A stretch of 64,000 nt of DNA from Guyanagaster necrorhizus (lineage: Eukaryota; Basidiomycota; Agaricomycetes; Agaricales; Physalacriaceae). How positions within the stretch are numbered: the stretch's first letter is position 1; the number at the start of each line of letters is the position of its first letter. Position numbers and translations under genes: made by a program. This document shows positions 54,458 through 64,000 of the stretch, piece after piece. The DNA is taken from assembly GCF_019112545.1 (NCBI RefSeq), contig NW_025064882.1, positions 1,254,928-1,318,927 of the forward strand, given 5' to 3'. The notes below the pieces were generated by a model. The model worked only from the letters and a program-made list of their open reading frames with translations. It ran no database searches and was not told the origin of the DNA.

Positions 54458-54745
54458 ATGTCTCCAGCAGATTTCAATCTCGTGATTGAAATACTAACAC
54501 TTAATAGTTTGAGGGATGGTCTGAATGTGGAATTACTCAAAGCTTGGGATGAAAGAGAAGAAAACCGTAAATTTCAACTTGTTTGCATCGTTCACGATGT
54601 TACTGTCAGTCTCTCATTTGGGTAATGAAATTATGCTCAACCATCCTAGGAGGAAACATGGCAACCAGCTATCACAAAATGGACTCGGCGTAACGCTATC
54701 CGTTTCCTCCCCATTTCGGAGCAGTATGTGATGTCTTTCATGTAA
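54458..54745 (+). CDS. hypothetical two-exon small protein
   Basis: I do not recognise the family. A start at 54458 (MSPADFNLVIEILTLNSLRD) reads 49 codons, an intron at 54605-54649 (GTCAGT ... CCTAG) keeps phase, and exon 2 (EETWQPAITKWTRRNAIRFL to the stop at 54745) gives 80 residues in total. The junction sequence is smooth and the composition looks coding. It could also be one part of a larger or decayed gene, since the next frame (54746-55018, MKIKDIPNGFSALQMDSEDR onward) also looks coding. No transmembrane segment or signal peptide. Confidence 0.3.
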
Positions 54746-55962
54746 ATGAAGATCAAGGATATACCTAATGGCTTCTCAGCGTTGCAGATGGATTCAGAAG
54801 ATCGTTTGAAATATTGGCGGACAGCGACGACGAGGAGATTCGATCCGCAGGGCACGAACAACCTACCAATCAACGTTCATGTTCCAGTCCTTGATCTAGG
54901 AGATGCACCGGATCGTGGGTTTCGAACTTTATCGAACGTGGTAATTCAAGGTAGTTTTAGCAAGAACAGGCGAGACTACGGTTGTGTCTTTGATCTTCTT
55001 GAATCCCTGGCAGGTTAGTACTGCTCTGCGTTGAGCCCGGTTCAAGATCGCTCACCGTCAAGTACCAGACGATCCTACAGTGTAGGGATACCTTCTATCA
55101 CTCGATAATGGTGCCTCATATGAACTGGATCTCAGTCTACGCTCGCCACACTTCTACTTGTTTCTCCTCTGCTCTGGGTGGTTAGAAATCTCTGTAAAAC
55201 TGAAGAATATCGTGAGCCTATATGTGAACATGAATTACACAGGTGAAGAGTGATTTCGCACTGTTGTTTTTGTCGCGCTTACAATTATAATATGGAAGAC
55301 TTTTACGCTTTCATGAAAGAAATGGATATCTGCCTGCCCGCGTTCGCTGACAATGGATATTATCAGCACCAAGCAAGCTCAACATTTGCTATGGCTGTGG
55401 AGTGAAACCTAAGTTACTCCTAATATATCATTGACGCAACAGGCTGGAAGAAAATATGGGTGCCATTATTGGTTACTGATCGCCATGAAGAAGTCATACA
55501 CGTACGTGAATGACGATAGAGCCGTAATAACCCGGCCTGCGGACTTCCTGGAGCAGTATTAGGGATTCCGTGCACCGTATGATGCGAAGGGCCTGGGTCA
55601 GGAACAGATACGAAGTTCGGGAATCCAAGCAGTTCCTCTGGGAAAGAAACGAAAGGGTTGTAGAACGTTTGTTAACAGACTTGCAAAGATAATGCTATTT
55701 AGCCTATAGTTCTATGACTACTGAATCGCCCCACGCTCAAGGAAGAAGTTCCATTGTGCAGCAGCAGTAGTCGTATCCTTGCAGTAAGTTACCGCAGAAA
55801 TTACGTTGAATATTTATTTAATAAGCGTCGGACCTTGGACCCGGTTAGTTTGTTTACATGTGCTTGGATATCACAGCGATATTACAGCTACGACGCTTGT
55901 CCAGCTGTTCCTGCCCATCGTCGAGTCTTTGAACAACACATCCTGATAGGCGATAGAACAGG
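54746..55962. other. unassigned stretch before the capping protein gene
   Basis: A 90-codon plus-strand frame (54746-55018) has coding-like composition but no known domain. The rest is stop-rich. The last few hundred bases must contain the capping-protein promoter. Confidence 0.35.
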
Positions 55963-57085
55963 ATGGCTGATCTCGTCGATTCCATGCTGGATCTCATGCG
56001 ACGGCTACCACCAACTCGAACTGAAGAAAACGTCAACGCCTTAATTGGTATCTGTCCCGACTATGCCGACGACTTGCTGGGCAGCGTAGATCAGCCTCTA
56101 CAGCTCAAGACGGATCGCTCAACGGGAAGAGAGTATCTTGCCTGCGACTACAATAGGGACGGGGAGAGTCATAGGTCAGCGTAGTGCAACCATCATCCTT
56201 CTCTGCTTCAGCTGCTGTTCCAGATCACCCTGGTCGAACGAGTATGATCCCCCTCTAGAAGATGGCACTGTGCCCACACCGAAGCTTCGTAAATTAGAAA
56301 TATCTGCTAATGAAGCGTTTGATACGTACCGGGAGATGTACGTGTGTCTTCACGTCTGGTCGATGATGCTGATGAATGTTATCAAAACAGGTACTATGAA
56401 GGCGGTGTTTCGTCTGTATATTTGTGGGATCTTGATGATGGTGGGTTTGCAGGAGTGGTATTGTTGAAAAAAGGTATGTCTATCTTCGTCTGTGGCTCGG
56501 CGTCCCTGACATGAATTTGGATGCATAGTTATGACGCCAGCCTCTCTACACGAGCCGTCCGGAAGTTGGGACTCTATCCATGTATTTGAAGCGGCAGAAC
56601 GCGGGCGGCAGGCTCACTATAAGTTAACGTCTACCGTCATGCTGCAGCTTGTAACCCGCAATGGGTCTGATGCAGAAGACACGCAGAAGAAGGATGTCAA
56701 AGGTGCTGATAGTTGGAAGCGCAACGGAGAAGTGAATCTTAGCGGAAGCATGACACGCCAAGTACGTTCACCTACATCACAAATAGGGCAATGTTGACTT
56801 CATCCGACGCAGACTGAGCAAGATATGGCTCTGCACGACCTTTCATCTCACGTCACAAACACTGGAAGAATGATTGAAGACATGGAGATAAAAATGCGCA
56901 ATCTGCTTCAAGAGGTAAGTACACGTCGAGCTAGCACCTACAGCCAGTAGCAATCATGATCGTGACAGGTGTACTTTGGGAAAACACGGGACGTTGTATA
57001 TGATTTGAGAAGCGTCGACGACTTGGAGAAGGCACGAAAACAACGGGAATTACAGAAAGAGCTCGTCGGGTTCATCAAACGGTGA
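55963..57085 (+). CDS. CAP2: F-actin capping protein subunit beta
   Basis: Forms the CapZ heterodimer that caps actin barbed ends. Six exons. The start [20 protein letters not shown] matches the family N-terminus exactly in register, followed by [112 protein letters not shown] and the C-terminal helix of the actin-binding tentacle ([20 protein letters not shown]). The stop is at 57083-57085. Introns are short and conventional. Some linker residues ([20 protein letters not shown]) differ from the usual charged loop, which is normal for fungi. About 130 bp separate it from the convergent cyclophilin gene. Confidence 0.93.
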
Positions 57086-57214
57086 TGTACTGAGGTTCGC
57101 AGCGCCTACTTTAATGAAATTGCAAACATTGCAGCACAAGACCCTCTTCCGCGAAAGTCACCTATGGTATGCGGCTACGGAGAAGCTTCTCACATTGATT
57201 TTCATTTAGTTTGT

Positions 57215-57976
57215 TCATCGCTTCAGCTGAGCATCAGCCACGGGGTTAGCGTGGATAGTGATCTACAGGGCCACGATTCAACCGAGACCTTCGAAAACTG
57301 GTTTTTTTGAGAATGACATACATTTGTTACTTTGATTTCATCCAGAGGTCGGTTTTTGTTGCTGACTGGTACACGTTCTATCGCGTCCAATGCTGTGTCT
57401 GAACCGTCGATCACCTTGCCGAATATCGTGTACTTGCCATCAAGATGGGTTTGCTTGGAGTAAGTGATAAAAAACTGCGACTTGTTCGTGTCTGGACCGG
57501 AATTGGCCATGGCGACCATCCCGCGAGCATTAAACTGGAGTAGACATCAGTCCACTGGAACGGCTATCTTAACATGGGGCTCGCCTTGAGAGTAGACCTA
57601 ATCTCATCGGGAAATGGTTTTCCCCAGATGCTCTGACCGCCCTTCCCAGTTCCGGTTGGGTCACCAGTCTGGACCATGAATCCTTTGATGTTGCGATGGA
57701 ATATGCAATCATCATAGTAGTTCGAAGCACAGAGTGCCAGAAAGTTCTGCACGTCATGAGGCGGTGAGAACGTGAAACATAATTTCAAACTAACTTCTGC
57801 TGCTTTAGGTACGGCTTCGCAGAATATTTCTATCTGCAGGTGGATGATGCTTAGACGAGGGGCGTTGCATGAAGACTATATTACCTTCAATTCTCCATGT
57901 GTAGTGTGCAGTGTAACGGACTAGAAGAGATAGTGAGTCAACGAAATGATAGATAGTAATGAAGAAAAGATACCAT
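57215..57976 (-). CDS. cyclophilin-type peptidyl-prolyl isomerase, PPIL3-like
   Basis: Single-domain proline isomerase of the class linked to spliceosomes. Minus-strand exons give about 162 residues: M, then [117 protein letters not shown] and the C-terminus [15 protein letters not shown]. Catalytic Arg and neighbours ([11 protein letters not shown]) and the FFITY and [12 protein letters not shown] active-site blocks are present. The start codon at 57976 is followed at once by an intron, so the first coding exon is just ATG. The compact size and [11 protein letters not shown] signature fit PPIL3/Cyp10 rather than CypA. Confidence 0.9.
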
Positions 57977-58133
57977 CGCGGTAATAGTGATAGACGAGAT
58001 ACGACCCGGCCTCATGTGTGAAACGTGACGCGTGATGTGTCACCGCAACTTTTGATGAATGATCGAGTTTACCGAAACAAGCAATGCCCTCAGGTAGGCG
58101 CCACAACCTTCCTTTCTTTCCACCATCTTCGCC

Positions 58134-60100
58134 ATGAAGACCCCTTCTCTCTATAGCCAGGACGATCCAATTACAGAGGCATTGCGACCGCCTCCCACAG
58201 AAACTGAAGCCGAGCGCTTTGCCCGTTTACAAGCGGAAGCGGAGGCAAAACGGATTTCAGAACAAATTGACGAGGATCTTAGGCAAGAGAGGGAACACCT
58301 GAAGAGGAAGAAAACTGATGTCAAGGTTCGCATCGATGGAAATCTTTAACTGAGACATATATACTCACCTACCGGCACGCATATAGCTACTCTTGCTTGG
58401 CCAGGCTGAGAGCGGGAAGTCGACGCTTCAGAAGCAATTCCAACTCATGTATAAACCGAACTCTCTCGACCAGGAAAGGTCTTCATGGCGAACAGTCATA
58501 TATTTTAATGTCGTTCACTCTATCAAACATATCTTGAGCACGCTGGAAGCATGGGATGACTCGCTCGAGGACGAAATGGATATCGACGGACCTTACAGCC
58601 ACGGCAGGTCTACACCCACAGTGCATAGTTCTAGGTCACATCACTTTTACGACCCTCTTACCTCGAAAACCACCATTGCTAATATCCGTCGGCGGCTTTC
58701 CGCCTTGGTCGCTTCTGACATCCAACTCGCTGACCGTCTGAGCGGAGGCATTACCGTATCTGGATCTGGCAAAGGCGGTGTTTACGTTCGTAGTGGATGG
58801 CAGGCACGGACCATTGAGAATGCCCTGGGAAGGATTCGTCCAAGGCCTTCCGTTGATGGTGATGGCAAAAAAGGTCGGGACAGCTTTTCCACCGAGATTA
58901 TACAGGATGCGCTGGTTCAGGACGTCGGGCGGATGTTGGATGCAGCCAAGGACGACATCAAGGAGCTCTGGAATCATCCGACGGTCAGAGGCCTTATAAG
59001 CAAGCGGCGTCTAAAGTTGGATGAGTGGTCGGAATTGTGCGTATATCGTTTCATTACATACCGGGGAGTCGTTTGGCTTACTTCGGCGCCCGCGCAGCTT
59101 TCTTCGACACATCAGCCGTGTAGCGGCCTCGAACTACGTCCCTACGACAGGTGGGCCTTCTGCTAATATGCACCGTATATACCCAGCTTACTTGAACAGA
59201 TGATATTCTACATGCTCGAATACAGACCATGGGCGTTGCAGAGCATATTTTCGACGTTACCATTCATGGCAAAGCTGTTACCTGGCATTTATACGATGTT
59301 GGTGGTGCTCGTGGGCAACGACACACATGGATTCCTTACTTTGATGATGCCAATGCTATCATCTTTGTGGCTCCTGTAAGTGCTTTCGATCAGGTGAGTT
59401 TCTATCGCTATTCTTCAATCGCTCCGAGGTCCAGCGTCTAGATCTTTGACTTTTGTATTTTCATCATGACGATCCCATCTTTTCTGATGCGATTTGTTTT
59501 TTGTAGTATCTCGAAGAAGATCCGAGAACAAACCGTATTGACGACTCCTTGCAACTATTCACTCAGATATGCTCGAATCGTTTACTGAAGAATGTCCACC
59601 TTGTCCTTTTTCTCAGTCAGTGTCCCTTTCGGCGTCTCTCAGCTAAGGTCACTGAGCTATATGGCGCGCTTCTAGACAAGACCGACTTACTCAAGAATAA
59701 GATCGATTCTGGTTTACGAGTTCAGAAATAGTGAGTTGAGTGATGCCGTCGAGCGCCATTCTTTTAACCATCGAACCAGCATCACTTCCTTCGGCGAACG
59801 GACGAACGATTACGAGACTGTCGTTCAGTATTTCCGTGCCCATTTCTTGCAGGTTCATCGACGAAATAATGAGAATCGTCGCGTGCTGTATACTCATTTC
59901 ACCAGTGTTGTGGTAAGACACTTTCTATTCATTATCTTGATTCACATCTGATTCGCTGCATGCAGGACACAAAGGCCACACAACGAATTATCGGCAACGG
60001 TGAGGATCCTCTTCATGGTTGATGAGTGACTGGCTGATACTGTTCCGAAGTGCGCGACTCTATTTTCCGAGGATATCTTCAGGACGCCGCCCTCGTATAG
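58134..60100 (+). CDS. atypical large G-protein alpha subunit
   Basis: Receptor-coupled GTPase fold with several changes. N-terminus MKTPSLYSQDDPITEALRPP lacks the MGxxxS myristoylation signal and runs into a charged helix (EAERFARLQAEAEAKRISEQ). P-loop LLLGQAESGKSTLQKQFQ is good. The helical domain carries a long insertion (about DDSLEDEMDIDGPYSHGRST to GDGKKGRDSFSTEI). Switch I is DDILHARIQTMGV with its Arg and Thr. Switch II is DVGGARGQRHTWIPYFD: Ala replaces the GTPase Gln, and the usual RSERKKW basic run is changed. NKTD is present after removing an intron, followed by TKATQRI for the TCAT loop. The C-terminus VRDSIFRGYLQDAALV has no Cys. It probably belongs to the expanded basidiomycete G-alpha group; slow or absent GTP hydrolysis is an inference. 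Confidence 0.87.
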
Positions 60101-60605
60101 TCCCAACACAGCTAAGCCTTACCCTCCTTGGTTTCCGCATTGGGCGGAGGGCTTGTTGTAACGACCAACCCCATCGGCCTTTTAGAACTGAACGGTGCAT
60201 TCATGCTCTACTCGCTCTTTTCCATTTGTTATTGTACTGCTCCTCACTGTTCGTGGTGCTCATCGAAGTGTATTCAGCGCACTCAATAATTCTCTACTCT
60301 TCCTGTCATTGTTCTTTTTATATTTTGGTCACTACGTGTTTATGTCTACCTGAAACTCATCATTATGTATACTCGAGCTCTCCGCATCGCTTTTTTGTAC
60401 GCACCCGCAGCTGTAATCCCAAATTATTATCATTATGACATACAGTTCGATAAGTATTACCCCCAATAGACCAATTGTGCTGTAGACAACTTGTAGCTGT
60501 GTTTGCCCGGGTCCTTGATGAGGTTGCCATGCGTTGCGTTGATGATGTTACATAATGATTGGAAGTCGGGAGCATTTACTTTAACCATAAGGAAAATTTA
60601 GTGGC
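60101..60605. other. intergenic region
   Basis: 3' flank of the G-alpha gene, pyrimidine-rich; no gene recognised. Confidence 0.4.
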
Positions 60606-61000
60606 GTGATGTACGTTTCACAACCAGTCCTTTCAAACTCAAATCTTAGCAATGTCTTGTACGCCGACAATGAGCACATGTCAATAATTGAAATTTTCAT
60701 TGCATTTGCCTACCGGAGGAGTGTTTCATCAGCGGGGTCCGCTCATCGGTGGAAAGTTGGTACTTGTCAGAAGGTCGTACCAATACAGATGCAATAGCTT
60801 GTGAAGCGGAATACATGCTGGCAGATGCAGCCACGAGATACAAGACAGGTCTTAGGGAAGGCAAAGTCTCGTACTTGGGTTATTCCATAGCTAATGTGCT
60901 CAGTAGATGATCGACGGCCTGGGTGTGACAGACTGGCAGTGATAGATGTGGTCCCTGAAAATAATCAGCTGCAGGAATGTCTCCAAAAATCGAACTTATC
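60606..61000 (+). mobile_element. Ty1/copia-type RNase H remnant
   Basis: Degenerate plus-strand pieces resemble the copia Pol RNase H domain: LYADNEH, AYRRSVSSAGSAHRWKVGT and, after a frame change, TDAIACEAEYMLADAATRYK then TGLREGK. The last matches the usual STxEAEYMALAxAT core. No LTRs, integrase or reverse transcriptase were seen nearby; it is a short dead fragment. Confidence 0.5.
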
Positions 61001-62404
61001 TGTCTTACAGTCAAGTATTGACTGTCCAATCGTAGAAAACACTAGGCGTATGGGCCAGGCACACAGCTTAACTTGGTTTCAAAAGGATATACGGTTCGCG
61101 GCTGTTAGACGGAACAGAGTTGATAACCTGGACTTTTCGTAAAAAAAAAAAAGTGCTGTAATGAATCTGGCCTGCGGTGTTACTAGGGAAACAAAACTGG
61201 CAGAAATTTTTGTGGCGCCGACAGGATTTCTGACGGTACGAGGCCGGAGTAAATCTTTCTTCTCCGCATAACATGGACCGTGGAGTCAAACGGACAATCG
61301 CGCCCATCTGTTATCTGTTTAACCTACTCCGAGCTCTTAGCTCATTTATCTTGGCAGATTCAAAAGCAATCCGAACCAGGCGCGTACATAACTAAGAGAT
61401 GAACGAAATCAACAGTGGTGATGATGGTAACATTGAATGGCTTGAAGGTAGCTCGTTTCGTCATCGGAGTTTCGGACCGTTTCACTCAATATTTTTCCCG
61501 ACGGCCATGACGTATTTCTTCCGCGTTACAAATTTTTTGCTTACAGTGCCAGCTTTGACCAGGCTTTCGAATTCTGCTATGCTGATACTGAAGCTCTTTC
61601 TTCTCACTCGCACGGATCATGGGGAGTCTGAATCAAGCCCCCATCTCTCCGCTGTGATCTTCGACTGCAAGTCGATATTTCTTATGCCCCAAAAGGCATT
61701 ACTATAGCCTTTGTAAAGGCAAGATGTGTAAACCGATGCTTCACGTGTAGTATACCAATCCAGGTTTGCTCTAGATCTTAAGCTTTATCCCTCAGTTTTT
61801 CATCCTAATTTTTGACACATTTAACAGCATGAAGAAACTCAATTGAAAGTTTCGAGCATTAAGGCTTGAAGCCCGTGAATGCGAATGGTATCGGCGGTTT
61901 CTTACCTGTATCAACCACCTCGCCATGAAATCTATTCTCCCACTAGCCACCCTCATTTTGTCGTCGCGTTGTTGCTTACTTGCGATACTCAAACGTTGCC
62001 ATCCACCTGTCTCTCCGACGCAAGGGTCTGTCTCTAGCAGGAACTCTCTGGGAGATGCCCGTTGAGAGTCTTTGAATTATCTATGCTGCATGGTCCACTA
62101 CATCTAGAAACTCCCTGACCCTTATCCTCGAATCTGCCCAAGCTGCTGCGGATCTTTCGAAAGGTACTCTGCTAACCGTTCCAATAGAATAGCCAAATTT
62201 CTCAAACCTTCTGCTAAGTATTAACGCAGCATCATTCTTAGGTTTCACCACGACAAAATTATGAGGATCGAATTCGACTTCGTTTTCATGAGATACTCTG
62301 ACGGGTGGCGTGTTTTCCGACACTCTTTGTTTGTCGTTGATTCTGACCTCTCTGTTCTATTAGCGGTTCTTCCAATATTGTTATAATCCATCCGAACCTA
62401 CTAA
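61001..62404. other. unassigned stretch
   Basis: About 1.4 kb with a run of A near 61141-61153. Open frames on either strand (for example 61399-61707 plus and 62081-62323 minus) show no recognised domain. It is probably old transposon or relic DNA. Confidence 0.3.
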
Positions 62405-62670
62405 TACCTATCAAAACTTGTGCCGGAGCAAAGCGCGCCTTGATCGTGCATTGGAAAGGCACCAGAGAGCTATGGGTGAAATTCAAAACAAGGCCTAGTA
62501 CGTCAGGCGCAGCAAGATCTACTAGCCTCATAAGGCCGTCCTGATCTGTAAAGGTATCACTATAGGTTCAACAGCATGACCTTCACAATCCACAGTCTTG
62601 GTAAACGTCAATCCATAGATGCAGTGATGATCCACGCAGTATTCAAGGAAGATAACGGCCATGTACATCG
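62405..62670 (-). pseudogene. cytochrome P450 3'-end relic (copy D)
   Basis: Matches the last exons of P450 copy B (about 44965-45215) in order: the segment before the stop (compare GCATTGGAAAGGCACCAGAG with GCATTTGAAGGGCACCGGAA) and the stretch around CTTGGTAAACG. The heme-loop exon and everything upstream are absent. Dead fragment on the minus strand. Confidence 0.6.
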
Positions 62671-63077
62671 TTTCTATCTCATTTTACTTAATCGACATCA
62701 GCATCGAAATCAAGAGGTTTGAATTCCCCTAAATACCCCAGCTTACAGGCTTCGGCAAGGATGTTAAAAATCGTATTTACATGATGTTGATGCCATGGAT
62801 CTGAGCAGTGATTGGGCAAGGCCAGTTGACGGTTTGCGGAAGCTAGTTACACCTGCTCAAAATTCCCCGGTACCCTTTCCTGTATTTGAAGCTTGTGCGG
62901 CGTTCATATAAGCTCCCATGATCCACGGATCTAGCATAATATCTCGCTCAACTTCGGTCTGGCCAGCACAAGGCCAGCAGCTATCTGGTCACCTGCTTTA
63001 CTAGTGCTGACATCATATTTAGGTACAAGTAGAGCTAGCAGCATGAACGGTTCCACCAATACCCTACCTATTGCAAG
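62671..63077. other. 5' flank of the second GMC gene
   Basis: About 400 bp with nothing recognised beyond a likely promoter role. Confidence 0.35.
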
Positions 63078-64000
63078 ATGTCCCCATCAACTCAGCCCCA
63101 TGAAGAATACGATATCATTTTTGCTGGAGGTATGTTTCATATCTCGTCCGGCAATAGAAGAGGGCACTCACACTGTTCATAGGCGGAACTAGTGCATGCG
63201 TAACTGCCGGGTGAGCGATTATATTGCTTACTGTGTGGTACAAACGTTTTCGCTAAACACGTCCGATTTTCTTTTGATGAGACGCCTTGCTGCTGCCGAT
63301 CCATCGCTCAAGATCCTGGTGACTCTCTTTCTTTGTTGTACTCTTTTTGGCGTCGCTCATTCCTTCACTTCCAGATCCTCGAAGCAGGGCCACACGTTCG
63401 TGGCCTTGAAAATCACCTCCAGCCGGCCCGCTACTTCCACAATCTTGTTTCTTCAAACGAAGTATTCACGTTTCATGTCGGGAACCCTAGCAAATCCCTT
63501 TCCGGTCGATCTCCCATCGTTACCTCTGCTAAATGTGTCGGTGGCGGATCGAACGTTAACTGTGGGTGTTCTGCATAGCTTTACGAGCGAAATCGCCTTT
63601 GATGTTTCCGCCAGTCGTCATGTACACCAGGGCTTCCGAATCTGATTATGATGATTGGGAAAATTTTGGAAACCCTGGATGAGGCTCAAAGGATTTGATT
63701 CCACTAGCATGCAAAGTAAAGTTTAGTCGTTTCATCGACGCGATTTTGAAGCCAAACATCTTCCAAGGTAGAAACTTACCAATGTGGTTCCGACCCGACA
63801 CATGGTACAAGTGGCCCCATCGCAGTCTCAGTCAAAAACGTTGTGGGAGGCTTTGGAGAACAATACCTTGATGTGGCAGCGCAGTACGATAAAGATCGTG
63901 ATTTCACTGATGATCCCAACAATTTCGGGCCCTGCAATCAATATGGTGTATGTTTTCTCATTATTTTCATCCACCTTTGGTTGATATTCAGTAGCCTTGG
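63078..64000 (+). pseudogene. second GMC alcohol-oxidase-like gene, 5' part, with a nonsense codon; cut by window edge
   Basis: Paralog of the GMC gene at 50217-52896 in opposite orientation. Start MSPSTQPHEEYDIIFAGG at 63078; an intron leads to GTSACVTAG, then RLAAADPSLKIL, ILEAGPHVRGLENHLQPARY, EVFTFHVGNPSKSLSGRSPI, KCVGGGSNVNF, MYTRASESDYDDWENFGNPG and, past the stop, GSKDLIPLACK, THGTSGPIAVSVKNVVGGFG and DDPNNFGPCNQYG. All splice sites match the other copy, but the Trp of the GNSGWGSSDL block is TGA here (63680-63682). With one clear break and otherwise intact exons it is a young pseudogene or carries a sequencing error. The rest lies outside the window. Confidence 0.78.

Noticed and set aside
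60606..61000. Complete LTR retrotransposon
   Set aside because: No flanking repeats, primer-binding site, integrase or reverse transcriptase; only an RNase H-like scrap.

Overview
The window reads as nuclear DNA of a mushroom-forming basidiomycete (Agaricomycetes). The main signs are genes split by many introns of about 45-65 nt with GT/AG ends and CTNAC-like branch sites; a type I fatty acid synthase whose beta and alpha halves form one chain; GH10 xylanases, alcohol-oxidase-type GMC flavoenzymes and clustered P450s; and a large, atypical G-protein alpha subunit. No rRNA, tRNA, CRISPR or bacterial-type feature was seen. All gene models are spliced by eye, so single exon edges may be off.

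Left part (about 0.8-32 kb) is conserved core genome. In order: acyl-CoA-binding protein (minus), a tandem-PH-domain protein (plus), two head-to-tail paralogous Zn2Cys6 transcription factors (plus), a VTC4-type polyphosphate polymerase (minus) sharing a 255-bp divergent promoter with the Rag GTPase GTR2 (plus), the 12.9-kb single-chain fatty acid synthase (plus), and the DEAD-box mRNA-export helicase DBP5 (minus).

Middle part (about 32-54 kb) is a changing accessory island. A GH10 xylanase gene lies in a duplicated block (copies about 7.1 kb apart). Around it are a decayed CmcJ-like oxygenase gene, an MFS transporter with frameshifts, a decayed P450, an intact P450 and a small chimeric P450 relic. 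A compact nicotinamide/nicotinate mononucleotide adenylyltransferase-like gene, a bHLH factor and an intact GMC alcohol oxidase gene lie in its right half.

Right part (about 56-60 kb) returns to core genes: capping protein beta (plus), a PPIL3-type cyclophilin (minus) and a G-alpha with no glutamine at the catalytic switch II position (plus). The last 4 kb holds a copia RNase H remnant, a fourth P450 relic and the start of a second GMC gene with a nonsense codon; the window edge cuts it off.

The most unusual signals are small-scale: a 2-nt microexon needed to read both xylanase copies, several GC-AG introns (one between the two metal-binding residues of the FAS phosphopantetheinyl transferase domain), loss of a conserved substrate-site Glu in one xylanase copy, and loss of the TATA segment in the other. 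I found no convincing new multi-gene system. The island resembles a catabolic or secondary-metabolism neighbourhood in decay.
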